Assembly: GCF_003253565.1 (NCBI RefSeq)
Contig: NZ_QKUF01000015.1
Location: 1 to 64,000, forward strand
Direction of reading: 5' to 3'
From: Thermosporothrix hazakensis
GTDB taxonomy: Bacteria > Chloroflexota > Ktedonobacteria > Ktedonobacterales > Ktedonobacteraceae
Length of the DNA stretch: 64,000 nt
A program made the position numbers and the translations under genes. Below are positions 18,301-26,565 of this stretch, piece after piece. Within the stretch, counting starts at the first letter, position 1. Each line of letters starts with the position of its first letter. A model generated the notes under the pieces. That model was not told the origin of the DNA. It made no database searches and saw only the letters and a program-made list of their open reading frames with translations.

Positions 18301-18622
18301 GCTACAACCCGACATTCGAGCTGGTATCGTTCAGGTGCTGGTCGAGGAAAACGACACGGTCAGCATCGCCAGCTTACGCCGCCTTGTCGAAGAGGTAGCA
18401 CTTCCCCTGCCATTGCGTCGGGAAGTGGTCAATGCATTGGGCCTGATCACCAATGAGAACAAGGAAGAGGAATACGAAACTGCCCGCGTGCTGATCCAGC
18501 TTGCCAACAGGGATAAAGAGGTCAGAGATGTGGCAATGGAAGCACTCTGGTATGTCAGCCGCCGCATTGGCGTTCAGGTGGTACGCGATCGCTTTTCACG
18601 GCGGCTCCTCTTACAGCCCTGA
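15302..18622 (+). CDS. Membrane-anchored NACHT NTPase with HEAT-like repeats
   Basis: A 1106-residue STAND-type protein. The N-terminus has two hydrophobic segments (about 5-25 and 56-78) and a charged coiled coil (80-112), which place it on the membrane with the NTPase in the cytoplasm. The NACHT domain has Walker A GDPGSGKT (208-215), Walker B LLLLDALDEA (about 288-297) with the extra acidic residue typical of NACHT, a sensor TSRLAEY, and a winged-helix region. The rest (about 600-1106) is helical and repetitive, like HEAT/ARM scaffolds. Such proteins act as sensors that oligomerise on ligand binding, in signalling or phage defence. No effector domain or effector gene is adjacent, so any role in defence is conjecture. 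Confidence 0.9.
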   Translation: MLKKRHILFLITVWMWLCCASILPDPLHLFHSEQSDAQAPVLAREALITPWTDPNILLQIISVVVTSVLTVVSILVTLRGYQENRRVMHEQQELARKEAQHEKEAKEKEHREFISTATARYHARLLQDEAMSSIKILDMPEPITLEHIHVGQRLRPLKKTDPGLEMNRGDTPERVFHFIQQSIEEEYLEGSFAPEEVLRDKKHIIVLGDPGSGKTTLLKYMLSRAIKDQLNGLHHLLPIAVELSRFARSQQDNLLDFLADDWHDNHGFPTFQEARAFLEDQFSKGKVLLLLDALDEAILGNKKSERQEAYRRVFEAIKRCCSSYPAIYLIVTSRLAEYKYEQRAPLPFAEYEILPFRKQEAHEFIGKWFQLEGPEDRQRIALGEELKEVLDNTPQLEMLVSNPLLLSLLVMLYERNKKLPTRLADLYARCIELLLYEWDQERLHPRYTYALLTVEQKKRLLSKVAWHFHQQRQRYFTEERLSAVVSQFLEQETPSAHSTAHQIIDELCSDNGLIKKQNDGAYGFLHLTFQSYFAALSIVEARTFKEYALQADTIEQLLLKELLQHPNDLWNEEVLLMYAGIIQDLSPLLEQLLNRKGMEDVFSITLILAGHCLVAHHREGEEPPAQQQEIIDRLLQVLHETPYTQVRQEVAKTLVKLAGIDTALHTHLFELIYHPTSKRALTESLLHAIGISGSSDDVEKLLPLFLHPETAADLRRILTDIFNRRYYDTVIKQNGILTTALLKILDDTRASFEFRHDIIRLFEQQEAPDIAPQLMALVLDPSEDTVLRIQAAILLANSSDSTTRARLVAHMNSEPQDESTPRCIAVALTFTTPQKILPQDRQRAAHILLDYLFAPPATDAESQFLKEVMVNFFGLPGISVLLEDTAIRQKLYHYLKDRNRDAEERRYIASLLTASIPIAPQRTRRLAAMLIQELQALTTELDHDGLRKDIEDLRYLLGDKHVPFDPSAYLKAAQSFLPVQKQMIRQLERQERWQLLRDRSLQPDIRAGIVQVLVEENDTVSIASLRRLVEEVALPLPLRREVVNALGLITNENKEEEYETARVLIQLANRDKEVRDVAMEALWYVSRRIGVQVVRDRFSRRLLLQP

Positions 18623-18659
18623 GCATGGTTGCCGCTTATGAGCTGCTATGGCCCGGGCA

Positions 18660-19268
18660 TTACCAGCGCTTTTCAGCCCGTAACCGCTGATAGTCTTCGG
18701 GGATCAGTGAGTATACCTGGATGCTTGCAAGAGAGCCATTGGTGGCGCGTTGAGCATTGCGTAAACAGCCCTCAAACTGGAAACCAAGCCGTCGGGGAAT
18801 AGCCGCGCTACGCACATTGCGCTCATCGCAGCGAATAAAGACCCGGTTCGCCTGTAGCTCAGTAAAGAGAAAGTCAGTTGCCAGGCGAACCGCCTCCGTC
18901 ACATAGCCCCGACCGGTCGCCGAGGTGCGCAGCCAGTAGCCAAGCTCAAATGAGCCCGCATCCCAATCATGCGGATGAATGCCAAATCCGCCCAGAAAAC
19001 GCCCCGTGCAGGTATCCCACATATGGAGAGGCATATCCTCACGCAAGAGCCAGTTCGCCATTCCTCGCATGATCCACGGGCGCACTTCCTCCAGCGTCTG
19101 ATAGGCATCGGCAAACGCCAGCCAGGGCCGTAGTTGAGCTCGCGACTCCGAAAGCGCTTCAAAATACGGTGCAATGTCACTTTCGCGGAAAGGGCGCAGC
19201 GTCACACGCTCTCCCCGTAATTCATCAAATAACTTCAGATGTACCGGTCTGATTACACTTGCCATCAT
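18660..19268 (-). CDS. GNAT family N-acetyltransferase (RimJ/RimL-like)
   Basis: A 202-residue acetyltransferase. It shows the opening LRGERVTLRPFRESDIAPYFEAL, the strand GGFGIHPHDWDAGSFELGYWL and the acetyl-CoA loop RTSATGRGYVTEAVRLATDFLF, then VFIRCDERNVRSAAIPRRLGFQFEG. RimJ/RimL relatives acetylate the N-termini of ribosomal proteins or other amines; the target is unknown. Convergent with the NACHT gene (37 bp apart). Confidence 0.88.
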   Translation of the reverse strand: MMASVIRPVHLKLFDELRGERVTLRPFRESDIAPYFEALSESRAQLRPWLAFADAYQTLEEVRPWIMRGMANWLLREDMPLHMWDTCTGRFLGGFGIHPHDWDAGSFELGYWLRTSATGRGYVTEAVRLATDFLFTELQANRVFIRCDERNVRSAAIPRRLGFQFEGCLRNAQRATNGSLASIQVYSLIPEDYQRLRAEKRW

Positions 19269-19289
19269 GCTATCTGCTCATCTCATGTA

Positions 19290-19321
19290 TTTCGGGGGCC
19301 GCTTCTGCTTAGCCCCCGAAA
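19290..19321. terminator. Hairpin after the S9 peptidase gene
   Basis: TTTCGGGGGC (19290-19299) pairs with GCCCCCGAAA (19312-19321), a 10-bp GC-rich stem lying between the peptidase stop and the GNAT start. The T-run expected on the minus strand is absent. Confidence 0.6.
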
Positions 19322-19332
19322 AAAACAATGTG

Positions 19333-21270
19333 CTACAGGTATTTTTCAAACCAGCGCAAGATACGCTCATCGATATCGATATTATGTTTGCGTTCGCGTG
19401 GTCCATGTCCCTCACGTGGATAAATGACCGCCTCAACAGGAACGCCGCGATCCATCAACGCACGATAGAAACCATATGCCTGATTTACCGGACAGATAAC
19501 ATCTTTCTCGCCATGCAAGATCAGGCATGGTGTCTGCACCTGTGCAGCATATGTAATCGGTGACCAGCGTCGATACGCGTCAGGGTTGCGCAAGTAATCT
19601 GCCTTCATAAAGCGTATATCCCAGTCCGAGATAGCAGATTGCGCATGGAAGCTATGCCAGTCGGTAATGCTGGCCCCGATGACCGCCGCTTTAAAGCGCT
19701 GGGTCTGCGTTACAGCCCAGGCCGACATAAAGCCTCCATAGCTCCACCCCATAATACCAATGCGGTTGGGGTCGACCAGTCCTTCATTGACCAGATACTC
19801 AATGCCAAACAGGATATCCTGATAATCATTGCCACCCATATCGCCGACGACCGCATCAGCAAACGTCACGCCTCTCCCCCAACTTCCGCGAATATTTGGG
19901 CGGAACACGGCATAACCAGCGCCTGCCAGCAACTGCGTCCAGCGAAGCGCCGCGTCATCGATCCAGGCTCCTGACGGCCCCCCATGCACATGAACCACCA
20001 GCGGTGGCAGTTCGTCCGTCTTTCGTACCAGTGGCATAGTCAGTAAGGCGTCAATCTCCCAACCTTCCAGGCTCGAATAGCATAGCCGCTTCGTTGGAGC
20101 CAGGGCATAGGTTGCCTCAAAGACAGGATTAAGCTGCGAGACGCGCCGCCACTTCAGGGAATCAGCGGACTCTGAAAGCTTGCCAAGCCAGATATCGGTA
20201 GGTTCCTGCGATGTCGTGTGCAGTACCAGTAGCGAACGCGCATCAGGAGTAATCGAGACATCGGAGGCCGCTTCCAGCGGAAAATCATGTTCCAGATAGT
20301 TGATGGTTCCGTTCTCGACTTCCAGCGTTGCGACGACATGGGTGACTCCCTGATAGGCAACAAAGAGCAAACGCTGACCATCAGGCAGCCAGGTACACCA
20401 GCACGGGCTGTACTCGATTCCCGGAGTCAGATCACGCGTTGCGCCATCAGCAACCGAAACCAGAAAGATATCACCAGCGCCATGACAGCGATCACTCCAA
20501 TCACCCGAAATGTATGCAAGATATCGACCATCAGGCGACCACGCAAGATTGCTGGCCTGACGATCCAGCAAAGAGAGCTGACGCACAGAACCGCCATGAG
20601 CCGAAATCACGCCGACCTGACCGGCGTACCAGCCGTTTTCACCCGGACCGGTAGAATAATAAAGAGCCAACTGCGAGCTATCTGGGGACCAGGAGAATTC
20701 CCAGATGCTCAATTCGGGACATGTCAGAGGATAAGGTGCATCACTATCAATATGGACAGCCCAGAGACGTCGATAGCGATCGGGGGTCAACACCAGTGGA
20801 TCACCCTCCGGTTCATCGCCTTCCAGTGTGGTAAAAGCCAGATACTGGCTATCGGGCGACCAAGCAAGATCAAGCACACCATTTGGCATAGTGCAGACGC
20901 GTCGGGGCTCGCCTCCGGCAGCCGGAGCAAGATATATCTGCGCCTTTTCATTTTCACCCTGAGGGGTTGAAATATAGGCGATATATTTTCCATCCGGTGA
21001 CCAGCAGGGAGCTTTATCACCCTGAGTCTCTCGGGTTAAGGGTCTGGGTTGCGCCTTCTCTCGGGACAGATCAAGCGTATAGAGACGATCAATACGATAC
21101 GTCTCCTGCTCACGCCACTCGCCCAGAATAAAGGCGGCTTGCTTCCCATCAGGTGAGATTCGCACCTGCATCGGGGAGCGCAGTTGCAGCCGAGATCCCG
21201 GCTTCAACGGGATGCGATCGGGTGGAACTGAATGAAGACTGCTTATTGTCGGTGTTGAAACACTACCCAT
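19333..21270 (-). CDS. S9 family prolyl-oligopeptidase-type peptidase
   Basis: About 645 residues from the ATG at 21270, chosen because TAGGAG precedes it; the open frame continues 195 bp upstream without a better start. The first two thirds are TolB/WD-like propeller blades (SPDGKYIAYISTP, SPDSQYLAFTT, SPDGRYLAYIS and so on). The C-terminal alpha/beta-hydrolase domain has the nucleophile elbow GWSYGGFMS, the Asp region GEKDVICPV and the His in REGHGPRERKH. It cleaves short peptides, probably in the cytoplasm as no signal is seen. It may be an acylaminoacyl peptidase. Confidence 0.9.
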   Translation of the reverse strand: MGSVSTPTISSLHSVPPDRIPLKPGSRLQLRSPMQVRISPDGKQAAFILGEWREQETYRIDRLYTLDLSREKAQPRPLTRETQGDKAPCWSPDGKYIAYISTPQGENEKAQIYLAPAAGGEPRRVCTMPNGVLDLAWSPDSQYLAFTTLEGDEPEGDPLVLTPDRYRRLWAVHIDSDAPYPLTCPELSIWEFSWSPDSSQLALYYSTGPGENGWYAGQVGVISAHGGSVRQLSLLDRQASNLAWSPDGRYLAYISGDWSDRCHGAGDIFLVSVADGATRDLTPGIEYSPCWCTWLPDGQRLLFVAYQGVTHVVATLEVENGTINYLEHDFPLEAASDVSITPDARSLLVLHTTSQEPTDIWLGKLSESADSLKWRRVSQLNPVFEATYALAPTKRLCYSSLEGWEIDALLTMPLVRKTDELPPLVVHVHGGPSGAWIDDAALRWTQLLAGAGYAVFRPNIRGSWGRGVTFADAVVGDMGGNDYQDILFGIEYLVNEGLVDPNRIGIMGWSYGGFMSAWAVTQTQRFKAAVIGASITDWHSFHAQSAISDWDIRFMKADYLRNPDAYRRWSPITYAAQVQTPCLILHGEKDVICPVNQAYGFYRALMDRGVPVEAVIYPREGHGPRERKHNIDIDERILRWFEKYL

Positions 21271-21529
21271 AAAGTCTACTCCTACTTCGAGATACGAAGG
21301 GACAAGCATCAAAGATAGTATAACAGAAACGCACCGATCAATAGAGAGTAATTTGACACAGCGAGAGTCACAGCAAAACTTCATTAACCACCAGGAGAAA
21401 GGATGAAGTAATGAAACTGCAAACACGCCTCGCGCGTGGAGAATATAGGCTGAAATTCCAAACATTCAGAGAGTAAAGGGACGCAGCTTTTGCCTTGTCT
21501 CGTTCTATAGATAGAATTTGGAGGGAGAG

Positions 21530-22198
21530 ATGCCCAGGTTGCTCGAACGAAAACAGACCCGTGCAGATAAAACGAAAGATACCATCAAGGATCTGAAAGG
21601 ATCTGCACAGGCAACTTATGGAAACATGCAAACCAGCGTACGCAACGGCTTTGGAAAAACCCAGACAGCCCTGATCGGAGGTCTGGCACTCGCTCAAGGT
21701 CTGTTAAAGCTGAACCAGAAACGCATGGAAAAGCAGGCCAAACAGTCGCGTAAGGATCTGAACACGCTCATGAAAGAGCAGGTTCAGCCCCGCCTGAACG
21801 CCACACAGGCAACCCTTCAAAGTGGCATGCAGACCGCGCAAAGCGTTCTGGGCGAAAATGCCCGAAAGGCGCAGCAGAACTTAAAGTTCTTACAGGAGAA
21901 CGTGCAGAGCGCAATGGGCAGCGGCCTGCAAAAGACTCAAGGCCTGCTGGATAAAGGTTCCAAGCAGGCAGGGAAAGCGCTTGAACATGTCTCTAGTAGC
22001 GCCAGAGACATGAAAGAAAGTATGCAGGACCAATACCAGCGCTACCAACGCAGACGTCAGCGCGCACGAACCATGTTCCGTGTAGGGCTGCTTGTTGGTA
22101 TCGCAGGTGCGCTGCTCCTCACGCCCTATCCCGGCTCTGAGGTCCGTCAGCGGATTGGAGAGCAGTGGCAGAAAGTCCGCGGCTATCTTGGCATGTAA
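21530..22198 (+). CDS. Helical protein with C-terminal membrane segment
   Basis: Start at the ATG at 21530, with GGAGG 5 bases upstream. The 222-residue product is a long Gln/Lys/Ala-rich amphipathic helix region with repeated 11-residue-like patterns (TQATLQSGMQTAQSVLGENARKA...), then a basic stretch (QRYQRRRQRARTMF) and one membrane segment (VGLLVGIAGALLLTPYPG), after which it reads GSEVRQRIGEQW as in YtxH proteins. It looks like an apolipophorin/YtxH-type membrane-attached helical protein. Function unknown. Terminated by the hairpin at 22221-22246. Confidence 0.7.
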   Translation: MPRLLERKQTRADKTKDTIKDLKGSAQATYGNMQTSVRNGFGKTQTALIGGLALAQGLLKLNQKRMEKQAKQSRKDLNTLMKEQVQPRLNATQATLQSGMQTAQSVLGENARKAQQNLKFLQENVQSAMGSGLQKTQGLLDKGSKQAGKALEHVSSSARDMKESMQDQYQRYQRRRQRARTMFRVGLLVGIAGALLLTPYPGSEVRQRIGEQWQKVRGYLGM

Positions 22199-22220
22199 GC
22201 GGAAAAGGAATCACAGTTGA

Positions 22221-22251
22221 GGGCACGCCGTTGAAAAGGCGTGCCCCTTTT
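22221..22251 (+). terminator. Rho-independent terminator
   Basis: GGGCACGCC (22221-22229) pairs with GGCGTGCCC (22238-22246), followed by CTTTTG. It separates the 21530 gene from the convergent HAD gene. Confidence 0.85.
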
Positions 22252-22260
22252 GTATCTCTG

Positions 22261-22932
22261 CTATAGATTGGTTAGCGGCGACTCCTCATAGTGGTGAAAC
22301 AAATCTGCTGGATCATCATAAATGGCAATTGCTCCCTGTAAATCCTGATCGCTCCATCCCCCACAGCGCAGCGCAATCGTCTGAATACCAACTTTCTTCG
22401 CCGCCTCAATATCATACGCTGTATCACCAAGCATCACCAGTTGTTCCGGGGCCAGACCGATACGCTCTACTGTCGCCTGCATCACGTCGGGTGATGGCTT
22501 GGAGCGTGGTGCATCCTTTGAAGAGGTCTCTTCCTCGAAAAAATGGCTCGCATATGGCCCAATAACCGCAAGCAGGGCATCCAGCTCATCCTTCTCCGCC
22601 GAGGTCGCAATAGCCATTTTCAGCCCCTCATCATGGATATGGTGCAGCAGTTCACGCGCCATTGGAAAGGGCTTGAGGTCGGGTAGATAGCGCTCCATAA
22701 AGATCTTCTTCCGTAACTGGCTGATCTGCTTCCCCTTCTCGCTGTCCTTCTCAAGTCCGACCGCATCGGGCAAAAGTTTATCTCCTCCCATGCCAATCAA
22801 GGGACGCACTTTGTCAAAGGACACCCGATATCCATAGTGCTGAAATGCCTCAACCCACGCATGCGCATGCGCATCATTACTATCAATCAAGGTTCCATCT
22901 ATATCAAAGATCACACCCTGTGGATGAGCCAT
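22261..22932 (-). CDS. HAD-superfamily phosphatase (phosphoglycolate-phosphatase-like)
   Basis: A 223-residue HAD hydrolase with motif I FDIDGTLIDSNDAHA, motif II ATSAEKDE, motif III lysine in RSKPSPDV and motif IV MLGDTAYDIEAA. The helical cap is inserted after motif I. The family dephosphorylates small phosphates such as phosphoglycolate or beta-phosphoglucose; the substrate is not evident. It follows the sigma factor gene on the same strand after a terminator. Confidence 0.9.
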   Translation of the reverse strand: MAHPQGVIFDIDGTLIDSNDAHAHAWVEAFQHYGYRVSFDKVRPLIGMGGDKLLPDAVGLEKDSEKGKQISQLRKKIFMERYLPDLKPFPMARELLHHIHDEGLKMAIATSAEKDELDALLAVIGPYASHFFEEETSSKDAPRSKPSPDVMQATVERIGLAPEQLVMLGDTAYDIEAAKKVGIQTIALRCGGWSDQDLQGAIAIYDDPADLFHHYEESPLTNL

Positions 22933-23045
22933 TATGCCTTTACTCCTTTACTATTCAGCCAAAAACACTCAGTAACTGTAGCACGTTTCAGGACAAAGGC
23001 CGGTTCAGTTCCAGAAATAAGGGTACGAAGAGGCAGACAAAAGAG

Positions 23046-23086
23046 CACCGGCGGTAACAGAGCGCATTCCCCTGCTACCGCCGGTG
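23046..23086 (-). terminator. Terminator of the sigma factor gene
   Basis: CACCGGCGGTA (23046-23056) pairs with TACCGCCGGTG (23076-23086), an 11-bp perfect stem; on the minus strand it is followed by CTCTTTTG. Confidence 0.75.
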
Positions 23087-23141
23087 ACGTCCTCATCCCT
23101 ACCTGACCCCTGCTTAATAAGGTCATCCTTACGTTCCGACA

Positions 23142-23777
23142 TCAGGCCTGAGCCATTTGCAGTTGAGGTGCCAGTGATTTACGCAACAGCATCTTCGCCC
23201 GATGGAAGTAGGTCTTTGCTGTCGCTTCAGGCATACTCAACGCCTGCCCGATTTCCGAAAAGCTCAGTTGAGAGGCATAGCGCAACAGCACAACAGAGCG
23301 GAACTTCGGCGGAAGTGTCTGAATGGCAGATTGTAGAGTCGACTGTAAGTCATGTCGCTCCACCTCTTCTTCAGGCAAGGGGTGAGGATCTGGAATATCG
23401 TTCAGGAAGGAAAGGTCATTATCGTTATTCTCGGCCGACGCTTCCAGTTGCGAAAACTGAATGGCATAGCGTTTGCGACGTCTTAACTCGTCAATACAGC
23501 AGTTACGCGCTACCTGAAACAGCCACGGCTTAAACGGCTCACCGGTCCCCAATCTCGGCAATGTCGTATAAAAGCGCAAGAAAACCTGCTGCAATACATC
23601 ACATGCCTGGTCATAATCACCCAGAAAGTGATAAATAAAGTTAAATAACGGGCTCTGATACCGTTGCACCATTGCTTCAAACGCTCTATTATCACCTTCA
23701 AGCACTTTCTCGGCAAGAATCGCGTCTGACAATTCGGGGAACACCTGAGCAGTTGTATAGTCCTGTTTCCGCAGCAC
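23142..23777 (-). CDS. ECF-type RNA polymerase sigma factor
   Basis: About 211 residues from the GTG at 23777, which has GAGGAGG 6 bases upstream; the frame remains open upstream only because of a 15-bp tandem repeat. Region 2 reads NRAFEAMVQRYQSPLFNFIYHFLGDYDQACDVLQQVF and FKPWLFQVARNCCIDELRRRK; region 4 reads LPPKFRSVVLLRYASQLSFSEIGQALSMPEATAKTYFHRAK. It directs RNA polymerase to a regulon, probably of envelope or stress genes. No anti-sigma gene is adjacent, although a zinc-finger partner could lie elsewhere. Confidence 0.9.
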   Translation of the reverse strand: MLRKQDYTTAQVFPELSDAILAEKVLEGDNRAFEAMVQRYQSPLFNFIYHFLGDYDQACDVLQQVFLRFYTTLPRLGTGEPFKPWLFQVARNCCIDELRRRKRYAIQFSQLEASAENNDNDLSFLNDIPDPHPLPEEEVERHDLQSTLQSAIQTLPPKFRSVVLLRYASQLSFSEIGQALSMPEATAKTYFHRAKMLLRKSLAPQLQMAQA

Positions 23778-23792
23778 AAGAAACCTCCTCAA

Positions 23793-23822
23793 TTCTCTAT
23801 GTACCAGTTCTCTATGTACCAG
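23793..23822. repeat. 15-bp tandem duplication before the sigma factor
   Basis: TTCTCTATGTACCAG occurs twice in direct succession (23793-23807, 23808-23822). It lies just upstream of the sigma factor ribosome site, in the 5' untranslated region on my start choice. Confidence 0.8.
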
Positions 23823-24111
23823 TAAACTTACCACGTTCTTTTATCTGCATTCATTTCTCTTGTTTTATCTCTCTGTAATTAGGGTATCTCGTTTCGAGAG
23901 GAAATACAACCGAATTCAGCACTGATAAACTCTGCGATAAAGAGTTATAATCAGAAACTAAACTTCTGAAGCTGAATCTAAGATTTTTCTTAATTTTAAC
24001 AAATGGACCTAAATCAGATCGATTTATTGTAGATCCTCAATAAGCAGAAGAACGAAAGGAGCGGGGAAGAAGAGGGAGAGACCCCCTTCTTCCACCCGAA
24101 TTCACAAGCGA
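23823..24111. other. Upstream region of the sigma factor
   Basis: AT-rich, no gene seen. It holds one short dyad, TCTCG-TTT-CGAGA (23887-23899), that could be a regulator site. Confidence 0.4.
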
Positions 24112-25056
24112 TCAGGCATGTTCCTGACGCCGAAGCTCGATTTTGCCATTGCGAACCCGCACCGCAAATGTGGGCTGTGCATAGACAGCCGGGCTATTAG
24201 CGACACTACCATCACACATATGGAAGCCGGAATTATGCCAGGGACAATAGACCACGCCATCTTTATACTCTCCCTTATCCAGAGGGCCGCCCATATGCGA
24301 GCAGGTCGCAGCAATCGCATAGATTCGTTCTCCATCCTTCAGCAGGACGGCGGGAACCCCGGCCACCTCAACGCGGGTCAGTTTGCCGGGCTCTAACTCG
24401 TTAACGTTCATTACTGGCACAAAATCATCACTCCCACCCTCGGGAGCCACACGATTGACCATAATCGCATCAGAGAAGGACAGCTCACCTCCCAGATACG
24501 CCGAATAGAGAGAGAGTGCATAGCCGGTCGAGGAGAGCGCGATCGCGGCATTACGCCTCCCTGTCTTGCGCAACAGCGCGGAGGCAAGTTGTAACACCAG
24601 GGTCCCGCCATTGAGCAGAGCATGCATGGTTCCAGTACGCCGCTCCGGTCCATCCGTATCGACCCAGTTCGTCGCTCCGGTCACAGCAGCAGCACCAGCG
24701 CCAGTAATACCCGCCCAGAGCGTCAGATCAGCGGCGCGCGCAGTGCCTTTCTCCTTGTCGGCCATCCAGGCGATATCAAGCAACAGGCTTGAGGTCCAGC
24801 ACCCTAGAGGAAGCACAACCAGGAGCGGGTGCAACGGGTGCCCAAGCCAGGTACCATTCAACAGATCCTTCGCCTTATACGTGGATGATCCCGGTGCACC
24901 AAAGAATTTGGCCAGTCCATCCTGAAGAGGCTGCGCCAGTTTATCCAGCCACGGCAGCCGATTAATCAGCCGCATGCTCCAATGGCGCAAAACCGGCCCT
25001 CGGGGTGGAGTATCAACCCAGCTTGTCGTAGGCTTTGTTTTGATTTCTGTAACCAT
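24112..25056 (-). CDS. DUF2231 membrane domain fused to a Rieske [2Fe-2S] domain
   Basis: A 314-residue protein. Residues about 70-200 form a DUF2231-type multi-helix membrane domain (HPLHPLLVVLPLGCWTSSLLLD, ALLNGGTLVLQLASALLRK). Residues about 215-310 are a Rieske domain with cluster ligands C-x-H ... C-x2-H in CSHMGGPLD and CPWHNSGFH. It probably carries electrons at the membrane, but the partner oxidoreductase is not visible. Its start is 5 bp after the stop of the methyltransferase gene, so the two are co-transcribed. Confidence 0.88.
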   Translation of the reverse strand: MVTEIKTKPTTSWVDTPPRGPVLRHWSMRLINRLPWLDKLAQPLQDGLAKFFGAPGSSTYKAKDLLNGTWLGHPLHPLLVVLPLGCWTSSLLLDIAWMADKEKGTARAADLTLWAGITGAGAAAVTGATNWVDTDGPERRTGTMHALLNGGTLVLQLASALLRKTGRRNAAIALSSTGYALSLYSAYLGGELSFSDAIMVNRVAPEGGSDDFVPVMNVNELEPGKLTRVEVAGVPAVLLKDGERIYAIAATCSHMGGPLDKGEYKDGVVYCPWHNSGFHMCDGSVANSPAVYAQPTFAVRVRNGKIELRRQEHA

Positions 25057-25061
25057 CTTAT

Positions 25062-26024
25062 TTACCCATCCTTTCCTGTCACCTGTAACCAGCAGTAGTC
25101 ATTTAACGGCTTGACACCCACAATTGAGCAGGGGACCGCTGAGCAACGTCGCGAGAGGATGTAGTCTAACATGGCCCTGTTGTGTGCATAGAAATGGCGA
25201 GCACAACGTACCGCGGCCTCGAAAGAGCGAAACTGAATCACGCTCCCATCAGCCGGGAAAGAGACATGCTGGAAGCCTCTGCCCTGAAACCAGGGCAGAT
25301 CTACCATACGAGGCGCGAGAATAAGAATCTTGCCTCCATCTCTGGTCACACGGCGTAATTCAACCAGACCGGGCTCGCCACCCTGCTCATCATCCGCGGT
25401 AAAGGCGGAACAGGAGAGCGCAATATCAACGCTCTTATCAGCAAGCGGCAACGCATCGAAGCGCCCGGCAAGACACCGCACCCGTTCCCCCAGGGGGTCC
25501 TGCTGACATTTGCACCCCAGCAAGTGACGCAGGCCCGGAGACGGCTCCACTGCATAGACCTGACGCGCTCCGTGGCGCAGACAGGCAAAGGTTGCGCGAC
25601 CGGTCCCGGCTCCAGCATCCAGAACCACCCGATCTTGTATCTCGGACTGAAGCTGACGAAGTAGCTCAGGATGCAGGCGCTCTCCCTCGGTCAATTCCTC
25701 ATAGAGTTCGGGAGTCTTCCAGTAGGTCAAGTCCCAGAAGAGCGCTTTCAACAGACGTCGACGCGCTCGTTCTCGGCAAACTGTGGATATCGGCTGATGC
25801 AAGGCTTGCTCAAATATGGGGAGCCGTTCGGCGGGAAGCTGTGCTCGCACCCGCTCGACAAAAGCAGGAGCAGCTCCATCCTGCATACTCCAGGCGAGGC
25901 CAGGTACGTCAAAAGCAGGGGAAGAAAGAAGATGATGAAGCATCTCATCATCAAAAACGTCAAGATCATGTATCTGAAAGGGATAAGCGTCGATTGTCTC
26001 AGGAGTCGTTCGCCGGGAACACAC
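25062..26024 (-). CDS. Class I SAM-dependent methyltransferase
   Basis: A 320-residue protein with GTG start (AAGGA about 11 bases upstream). After a helical N-terminal part it has motif I VVLDAGAGTGRATFACL, motif II VYAVEPSPG, and DIALSCSAF before motif IV, then LRRVTRDGGKILILAPR. The motifs match ubiE/Methyltransf_11 enzymes. The substrate is unknown; the tight link to the Rieske membrane protein suggests a lipid, quinone or redox-linked target, which is inference. Confidence 0.85.
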   Translation of the reverse strand: MCSRRTTPETIDAYPFQIHDLDVFDDEMLHHLLSSPAFDVPGLAWSMQDGAAPAFVERVRAQLPAERLPIFEQALHQPISTVCRERARRRLLKALFWDLTYWKTPELYEELTEGERLHPELLRQLQSEIQDRVVLDAGAGTGRATFACLRHGARQVYAVEPSPGLRHLLGCKCQQDPLGERVRCLAGRFDALPLADKSVDIALSCSAFTADDEQGGEPGLVELRRVTRDGGKILILAPRMVDLPWFQGRGFQHVSFPADGSVIQFRSFEAAVRCARHFYAHNRAMLDYILSRRCSAVPCSIVGVKPLNDYCWLQVTGKDG

Positions 26025-26157
26025 AGAACTTCTATCCTTTCCGAAAAATCTCCGCCGCTTCTGACCCCCCTCCTGGTGGATCAGGAAACACCTACAACAC
26101 GAAAAGAAACGGCAGAGAGTTTCTCGGAAAGCAGTTCACATCAGGCCAATAGCCTGT

Positions 26158-26565
26158 TTACGAGCTCATCTGTAAAGCGGAGCGAACAGAATGGATCAAG
26201 ACATCAAGGTCAAAGGGCTTGCTCAAATAGCCGATAGCCCCCATCCGTTCGGCTTTCTCCGCGGCACGCCCTCCAGCGGTCATTGTGAGAATAGCAATGG
26301 AATCTCCATACGCAGAATGCAGACCCGCGGCAACACCATGCCCATCAATCACTGGTAAGCCAATATCCAGCAACACCAGAGCAGGCTTTGATTGCAAAGC
26401 GCGCTCCAACGCCTCACGACCATCCGCGGCGGTCTCAACTGCAATCCCCTCATCTTCCAGCATCCATTGGATGGTCTCTCGCAAATCTGCATCATCTTCG
26501 ACCACGAGAACAACCTTCTCACTTGTTTCCGTATCGACGGTTAGCGGTGTCACAATTGTATTCAT
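26158..26565 (-). CDS. Stand-alone response regulator receiver domain
   Basis: A 135-residue receiver with acidic pocket DD (VVEDDADLRE), phospho-acceptor Asp in LVLLDIGLPVIDGHG, conserved Thr in ILTMTAGG and Lys in YLSKPFDL. There is no output domain, so it acts as a phosphate relay or through protein contacts. The sensor kinase at 27899-29542 is the nearest kinase, on the same strand but separated by a plus-strand gene; pairing is possible but unproven. A near-consensus promoter lies at 26711-26739. Confidence 0.9.
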   Translation of the reverse strand: MNTIVTPLTVDTETSEKVVLVVEDDADLRETIQWMLEDEGIAVETAADGREALERALQSKPALVLLDIGLPVIDGHGVAAGLHSAYGDSIAILTMTAGGRAAEKAERMGAIGYLSKPFDLDVLIHSVRSALQMSS

